Shown here piece after piece: positions 5,554-8,371 of a stretch of 8,371 bases of DNA. The stretch covers positions 1-8,371 of the forward strand of contig QNAP01000069.1 of NCBI GenBank assembly GCA_003641795.1, given 5' to 3'. Position 1 is the stretch's first letter, and each line of letters opens with the position of its first letter. The position numbers and the translations under genes are program-made. The DNA comes from Thermotogae bacterium (GTDB lineage: Bacteria > Thermotogota > Thermotogae > UBA12178). The notes under the pieces were generated by a model. The model did not search any database. It was not told the DNA's origin and saw nothing but the letters and a program-made list of their open reading frames with translations.

Positions 5554-7505
5554 CGATTAAAGTAGCGCTGATGGGCAATCCAAACGTTGGAAAAACAAGC
5601 CTTTTCAACGCATTAACAGGAGCTCGTCAACACGTTGCCAACTGGCCCGGCGTCACCGTGGAAAAAAGGGAAGGAACTGTGCTCCATAAGGGATTTCGCA
5701 TCCACGTGGTGGATCTGCCAGGCATCTACACCTTCGGTTCGAAAAGCATAGACGAACAGATAGCCCGTGACTACATTCTTTTTGAGGCCCCAGATGTGGT
5801 GGTCGTGGTAGCGGACGCCGTTAATCCGGAGCAAGGACTGTACCTTTTGATGCAAGTCTTAGAACTCAGAGCCGACGTGATTCTGGTGATGAACGCTGTA
5901 GACGAGCTCGAAAAAAGTGGGGCCCAACTGGACCGTTATGAACTCGAGAAACATTTAGGCGTTCACGTGATTCCTACGGTAGCCACAAAACGTCAGGGAG
6001 TGAGCGAACTTCTGAACACCATCGTTCACGTTTTCAAATCCAAACCCGTGCATCTGCCGGTGAAATTCCGATACGACGAAGAGGTGGAAAAACGTATCAA
6101 CGAACTCGAAGAAGAGAGCTCTTCAAAGTGTGAAAATCTCAACGTTCCGACTCGCTGGCTCGCAATACGGTTGATCGAGGGAGACGACGTAGTGAAGTGG
6201 TTCTGTGATATCCCCTTCCAACTGAACGAAGAGGAGAAGAAGAGACTTGGTCTTCTCATAGCCAAGTCGCGTTATGATCACATCAACATGATAATCCGGG
6301 AAGCTTACAGCGGCGGCCTCTCTTCCAAAAGACTGCCCTTAGATGAAGCCATAGACCACGTGTTGACACACAAATATCTTGGTATACCCATCTTCTTTGC
6401 CATCATGTATTTGATATTTAGTTTCACCTTCGAAGTGGCTCAACCCCTTGCAGATGGTATCGATGCATCGATAGCCTATCTCGCCGAACTCGTTAAAGCA
6501 TCTCTTGGCGAAAATTGGTTTTCGAGCCTCCTGGCGGATGGGATCATCTCAGGTGTTGGAGCGGTTCTCGTCTTCACACCCAACATCTTCGTGATGTTTT
6601 TAGGTCTTGGAGTGCTGGAAGAAACTGGATACCTTCCACGTGCAGCTTTTGTGATCGATCGAGTCATGTACGCCTTGAAGCTCAGCGGAAGATCGTTCAT
6701 GTCGTTGATCCTGGGCTTTGGATGTAACGTTCCATCAATCCTCTCCACCAGAGCTATCTCCGATCCGAGGGAACGCTTGGTAACGATACTCGTCTCGCCG
6801 TTTGTTACTTGCAGCGCGAGACTTCCTGTCTACATACTCCTCGCCGGCCTGTTCTTTCCAAAACATGCGGGAAGCATGCTTTTTTTGATGTACTCAGCCA
6901 GCATAATACTTGCGGCATTGAGTTCGGTACTGCTGAACAAAGTTCTTTTTAAGGGAGAACCTGTTCCACTCATCATGGAGCTCCCGCGCTATAGGAAGCC
7001 CACCGTGTTGGGTTTGTTGAACTACTCTTGGAGCAAAGGGCGCCACTTTCTCCAAAAGGCAGGGACCATCATCTTGGCTGCCTCAGTAGCAATATGGTTT
7101 TTGGGCAGCTTCCCACCTGGCGACATAGAAAACACCTTCGCCGCACGTCTTGGCAAGTTCCTCGAACCCATTTTCAAGCCGTTGGGTTACGACTGGCGTA
7201 CCACCACCGCTCTCATCTTCGGCATGGCAGCTAAGGAAATCATGGTATCGACCTTCTCCACATTTTATTCCACTGAAGGTGTGGAGTTCACAGAGGCTAT
7301 GCGCAACGCCATGGATCCCGCGACTGCTCTTTCTCTGATGTTCTTCGTTCTCACCTATATCCCTTGTTTTGCCACCATCGCCGCGATTCGCAGCGAAACG
7401 CAAAGTAGCAAGTGGACAGCAGTTTCCATATTGTATGGTCTGGTCATTGCCTACGGTCTCGCATATTTAGTGAAGGTGGTGATCGGAGGATGGGTTGGAA
7501 CTTGA
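5550..7505 (+). CDS. feoB: FeoB ferrous iron transporter
   Basis: This 651-aa protein is a normal-to-short FeoB. The cytosolic G domain has G1 GNPNVGKT (9-16), a G2 region WPGVTVEKREG (32-42), G3 DLPG (55-58), G4 NAVD (115-118) and a G5 region VATKRQG (144-150). A helical linker (about 170-270) follows, then a membrane part with roughly seven or eight helices from residue 278 to the end. It contains the two Gate signatures GCNVPSILSTR (391-401) and TCSARLPVY (420-428), plus a conserved late cysteine in YIPCFATI (Cys606). FeoB moves Fe2+ across the cytoplasmic membrane under control of the G domain. ATG 5550 overlaps the feoA stop, with GGAGG 9 nt upstream. No residue expected to be essential is missing. 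Confidence 0.97.
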   Translation: MTIKVALMGNPNVGKTSLFNALTGARQHVANWPGVTVEKREGTVLHKGFRIHVVDLPGIYTFGSKSIDEQIARDYILFEAPDVVVVVADAVNPEQGLYLLMQVLELRADVILVMNAVDELEKSGAQLDRYELEKHLGVHVIPTVATKRQGVSELLNTIVHVFKSKPVHLPVKFRYDEEVEKRINELEEESSSKCENLNVPTRWLAIRLIEGDDVVKWFCDIPFQLNEEEKKRLGLLIAKSRYDHINMIIREAYSGGLSSKRLPLDEAIDHVLTHKYLGIPIFFAIMYLIFSFTFEVAQPLADGIDASIAYLAELVKASLGENWFSSLLADGIISGVGAVLVFTPNIFVMFLGLGVLEETGYLPRAAFVIDRVMYALKLSGRSFMSLILGFGCNVPSILSTRAISDPRERLVTILVSPFVTCSARLPVYILLAGLFFPKHAGSMLFLMYSASIILAALSSVLLNKVLFKGEPVPLIMELPRYRKPTVLGLLNYSWSKGRHFLQKAGTIILAASVAIWFLGSFPPGDIENTFAARLGKFLEPIFKPLGYDWRTTTALIFGMAAKEIMVSTFSTFYSTEGVEFTEAMRNAMDPATALSLMFFVLTYIPCFATIAAIRSETQSSKWTAVSILYGLVIAYGLAYLVKVVIGGWVGT

Positions 7506-7846
7506 CGAATCTGATGCTCTCTTCTCTGTGGTTTTTAGCGGGGGTTCTCAAAATAGCAGGGATTGGAACAACTTCGGATATTCCGTTTGGAATTGTCTTC
7601 GTGGTCATCGGCGCCATATTCTTCTGGGGCGTATTGGAAGACCCAACAGACCATCCAAAACGTTTGGCACACACCTATGTTGGTGGTGTGATCTCCATCT
7701 GGCTGGCGATCCTTTCAGTTGCTCACACTCTCCTCAAAGACTCGTCATACACGAACGTTTACTTCGAACTCGGCGTACCGATTCTTGCCGTTTTGAGCTA
7801 CTTTGCAGGTCTTCGAGCGCGAAAGGAGATCGAGGCTGGTCGATGA
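7490..7846 (+). CDS. Small four-helix membrane protein of the feo operon, unknown function
   Basis: I do not recognise this protein. It has 118 aa with four predicted membrane segments (about 8-26, 31-50, 63-83, 91-109). A short polar loop EDPTDHPKRL lies between helices 2 and 3, and the tail RARKEIEAGR is basic/acidic, which suggests a cytoplasmic C-terminus. No cysteine and no known metal motif is present beyond two histidines (55, 62) in the loop and His80. ATG 7490 lies inside the end of feoB (16-nt overlap) and is placed by AAGGTGGTGATC (7473-7484), a near-perfect extended Shine-Dalgarno sequence. TTG 7502, overlapping the feoB stop as TTGA, is the alternative start. Its stop overlaps the next gene by 4 nt (ATGA). 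Position between feoB and a feoC-like gene suggests a role in iron uptake; that is inference only. Confidence 0.82.
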   Translation: MGWNLTNLMLSSLWFLAGVLKIAGIGTTSDIPFGIVFVVIGAIFFWGVLEDPTDHPKRLAHTYVGGVISIWLAILSVAHTLLKDSSYTNVYFELGVPILAVLSYFAGLRARKEIEAGR

Positions 7847-8049
7847 CTGAGAAGGTTTTCAAGGAACTGGAAGATTATGTGAGAAACCACAGAATCACGA
7901 ATTTCAAAGAGCTTCAGGAAAGGTTCGGCTTGAGTGAAGCGCAGCTTCGTACTTACCTCACGCTCTTAGGCCTCGGCCTCGAAACCTCTAACAATACCGC
8001 ATGTGACCACTGGTGTCGTTCCTGCAAATTCAAACGCTTCTGTGGATAA
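7843..8049 (+). CDS. feoC: FeoC-like winged-helix protein with four-cysteine motif
   Basis: This 68-aa protein begins with a helix-turn-helix/winged-helix-like segment (about 3-48: FKELEDYVRNHRITNFKELQ, then FGLSEAQLRTYLTLLGLGL). It ends in four cysteines spaced C-x3-C-x2-C-x5-C (54, 58, 61, 67). That is the layout of FeoC, a small accessory protein of FeoB that carries a C-terminal cysteine cluster, shown in some species to bind iron or an Fe-S cluster and to affect FeoB stability. The residue spacing differs slightly from enterobacterial FeoC. ATG 7843 overlaps the upstream stop by 4 nt (ATGA), with GAGG 7 nt before it. It is the last gene of the operon. A small transcription factor is possible, but the context favours FeoC. 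Confidence 0.85.
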   Translation: MTEKVFKELEDYVRNHRITNFKELQERFGLSEAQLRTYLTLLGLGLETSNNTACDHWCRSCKFKRFCG

Positions 8050-8069
8050 AGTGCGCAATGCTTGCACTT
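8049..8069 (+). terminator. Weak hairpin after feoC, possible terminator
   Basis: AAGTGC and GCACTT form a 6-bp stem with a 9-base loop that starts at the last base of the feoC stop. The following sequence (CTCGTTTGTTC) is only moderately T-rich. It is the only candidate for the end of the feo transcript in this gap, and it is weak. Confidence 0.3.
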
Positions 8070-8142
8070 CTCGTTTGTTCAAGATTCGCTTGAGACCGCC
8101 TGCCGGTGTTCTACGCTCCGCTTATTGGACCTGCATCGCATG

Positions 8143-8171
8143 TGGACAAACAGTGCCGAATGTGTTAAAAT
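8143..8171 (+). promoter_or_regulatory. Sigma70-type promoter of the glutaredoxin-like gene
   Basis: TGGACA (8143-8148; five of six to TTGACA), a 17-bp spacer, and TAAAAT (8166-8171; five of six to TATAAT). The predicted start site is near 8178, inside the palindrome at 8169-8187. The separate promoter indicates that the downstream gene is not part of the feo operon. The upstream 8050-8142 stretch shows no gene or other feature I can support. Confidence 0.72.
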
Positions 8172-8187
8172 ACCCCCGGGAGGTATT
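8169..8187. promoter_or_regulatory. G/C-tract palindrome over the promoter; CsoR/CstR-type operator candidate
   Basis: AATACCCCCGGGAGGTATT is a 19-bp inverted repeat around a central G with one mismatched pair. It overlaps the last bases of the -10 and the expected start site. Operators of the CsoR family (copper sensor CsoR, persulfide sensor CstR, formaldehyde sensor FrmR) are A/T-flanked G/C-tract palindromes of the type ATACCC...GGGTAT, and this site fits that description. Because a thiol-disulfide gene follows, a sulfur or metal stress sensor is plausible. No regulator gene is seen here. Confidence 0.45.
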
Positions 8188-8218
8188 AATGAGAACTGTT
8201 GGGAACGGTGAGGAGGTG

Positions 8219-8371
8219 ATGGAATTGCAACACGTAAAGATAAAGATCTACACGACCCCGACCTGCCCATATTGCAGGAAAGCAAAACAGTACTTCAAAT
8301 CTCTCGGTCTGAGGTTCCAGGAAGCGGACGTTTCAAGAAACCCAAAGGAATTGGAGGTTATGTATCGTAAA
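8219..8371 (+). CDS. Glutaredoxin-like thiol-disulfide protein (5' part, runs off the window)
   Basis: The 51 codons visible give a beta strand (VKIKIYTT), the redox motif TPTCPYCRKAK with CPYC at residues 16-19, then a helix and FQEADVSRNPKELEVM. This is typical of the glutaredoxin/NrdH-like thioredoxin fold, which reduces protein disulfides in the cytoplasm. The 3' part is missing. The start is uncertain. ATG 8219 has GAGG at a 5-nt spacing. TTG 8225 has AGGAGG at an ideal 8-nt spacing and would give a start nearer the usual family N-terminus. ATG 8189, in frame, has GGGAGG at 5 nt but adds ten residues unlike the family. The gene has its own promoter with a palindromic operator candidate. 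Confidence 0.85.
   Translation, partial: MELQHVKIKIYTTPTCPYCRKAKQYFKSLGLRFQEADVSRNPKELEVMYRK

Noticed and set aside
7495..7842. In-frame upstream extension of the feoC-like gene
   Set aside because: The extension overlaps the whole small membrane protein in another frame and lacks membrane or domain character. ATG 7843 with GAGG and the ATGA overlap is the natural start.
8079..8285. 68-codon minus-strand frame near the right end
   Set aside because: It overlaps the promoter, the palindrome and the start of the glutaredoxin gene. The product is Ser/Arg-rich and has no recognisable motif.
1..8371. tRNA, rRNA, CRISPR array, insertion sequence or attachment site
   Set aside because: I looked on both strands and saw no clover-leaf sequence, regular repeat-spacer pattern, transposase motif or terminal inverted repeats. 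Base composition looks even across the window.

Overview
The window (about 48% G+C by eye) looks like a chromosomal segment of a thermophilic, anaerobic, fermentative bacterium. The best guess is Thermotogota, possibly a Pseudothermotoga or Thermotoga relative. This rests on the protein style (Lys/Glu/Val-rich, mixed AGA/CGT arginine codons), TTG and GTG starts, strong Shine-Dalgarno sites, and a hydrogenase-type NuoE/HndB/NuoF cluster of the kind known in that phylum. The assignment is inference; no rRNA or marker gene is present.

Left part (84-4903, minus strand): a tightly packed five-gene operon encoding iron-sulfur flavoprotein diaphorase subunits. In transcription order these are a NuoE/HndA-like [2Fe-2S] protein, a small HndB-like thioredoxin-fold ferredoxin, a 601-aa NuoF/HndC-like FMN/NAD(P)H subunit carrying a C-terminal 2x[4Fe-4S] domain, a second NuoE-like protein, and a second, shorter NuoF-like protein. 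The second NuoE-NuoF pair is a diverged duplicate. Its NuoF has lost all four [2Fe-2S] cysteines of the N-terminal domain and the C-terminal ferredoxin domain. No hydrogenase H-cluster subunit or other catalytic partner is in the window. The operon ends at a strong bidirectional terminator (35-63), which also seems to serve a convergent plus-strand gene whose last codons occupy 1-33.

Centre (4904-5094): a 191-bp divergent regulatory region. The minus-strand operon has an extended -10 (TGTTATAAT) followed at once by a TGTGA-N6-TCACG dyad resembling a Rex (NADH/NAD+ sensor) operator. The plus-strand side has a Fur-like 7-1-7 dyad just before the feoA ribosome binding site. A redox-responsive electron-transfer operon and an iron-uptake operon therefore share one control region, with plausible separate sensors.

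Right part (5095-8049, plus strand): a ferrous-iron uptake operon made of a tandem-domain FeoA, FeoB, a small uncharacterised four-helix membrane protein, and a FeoC-like winged-helix protein with four C-terminal cysteines. Every junction overlaps (ATGA or a 16-nt overlap), suggesting translational coupling. FeoB would import Fe2+ across the cytoplasmic membrane, and the iron-rich complexes encoded divergently are obvious consumers.

Far right (8050-8371): about 140 bp without a gene, then a good sigma70-type promoter whose -10 and start site are covered by a G/C-tract palindrome of the CsoR/CstR/FrmR operator type. It drives a glutaredoxin-like gene with a CPYC motif that runs off the end of the window.
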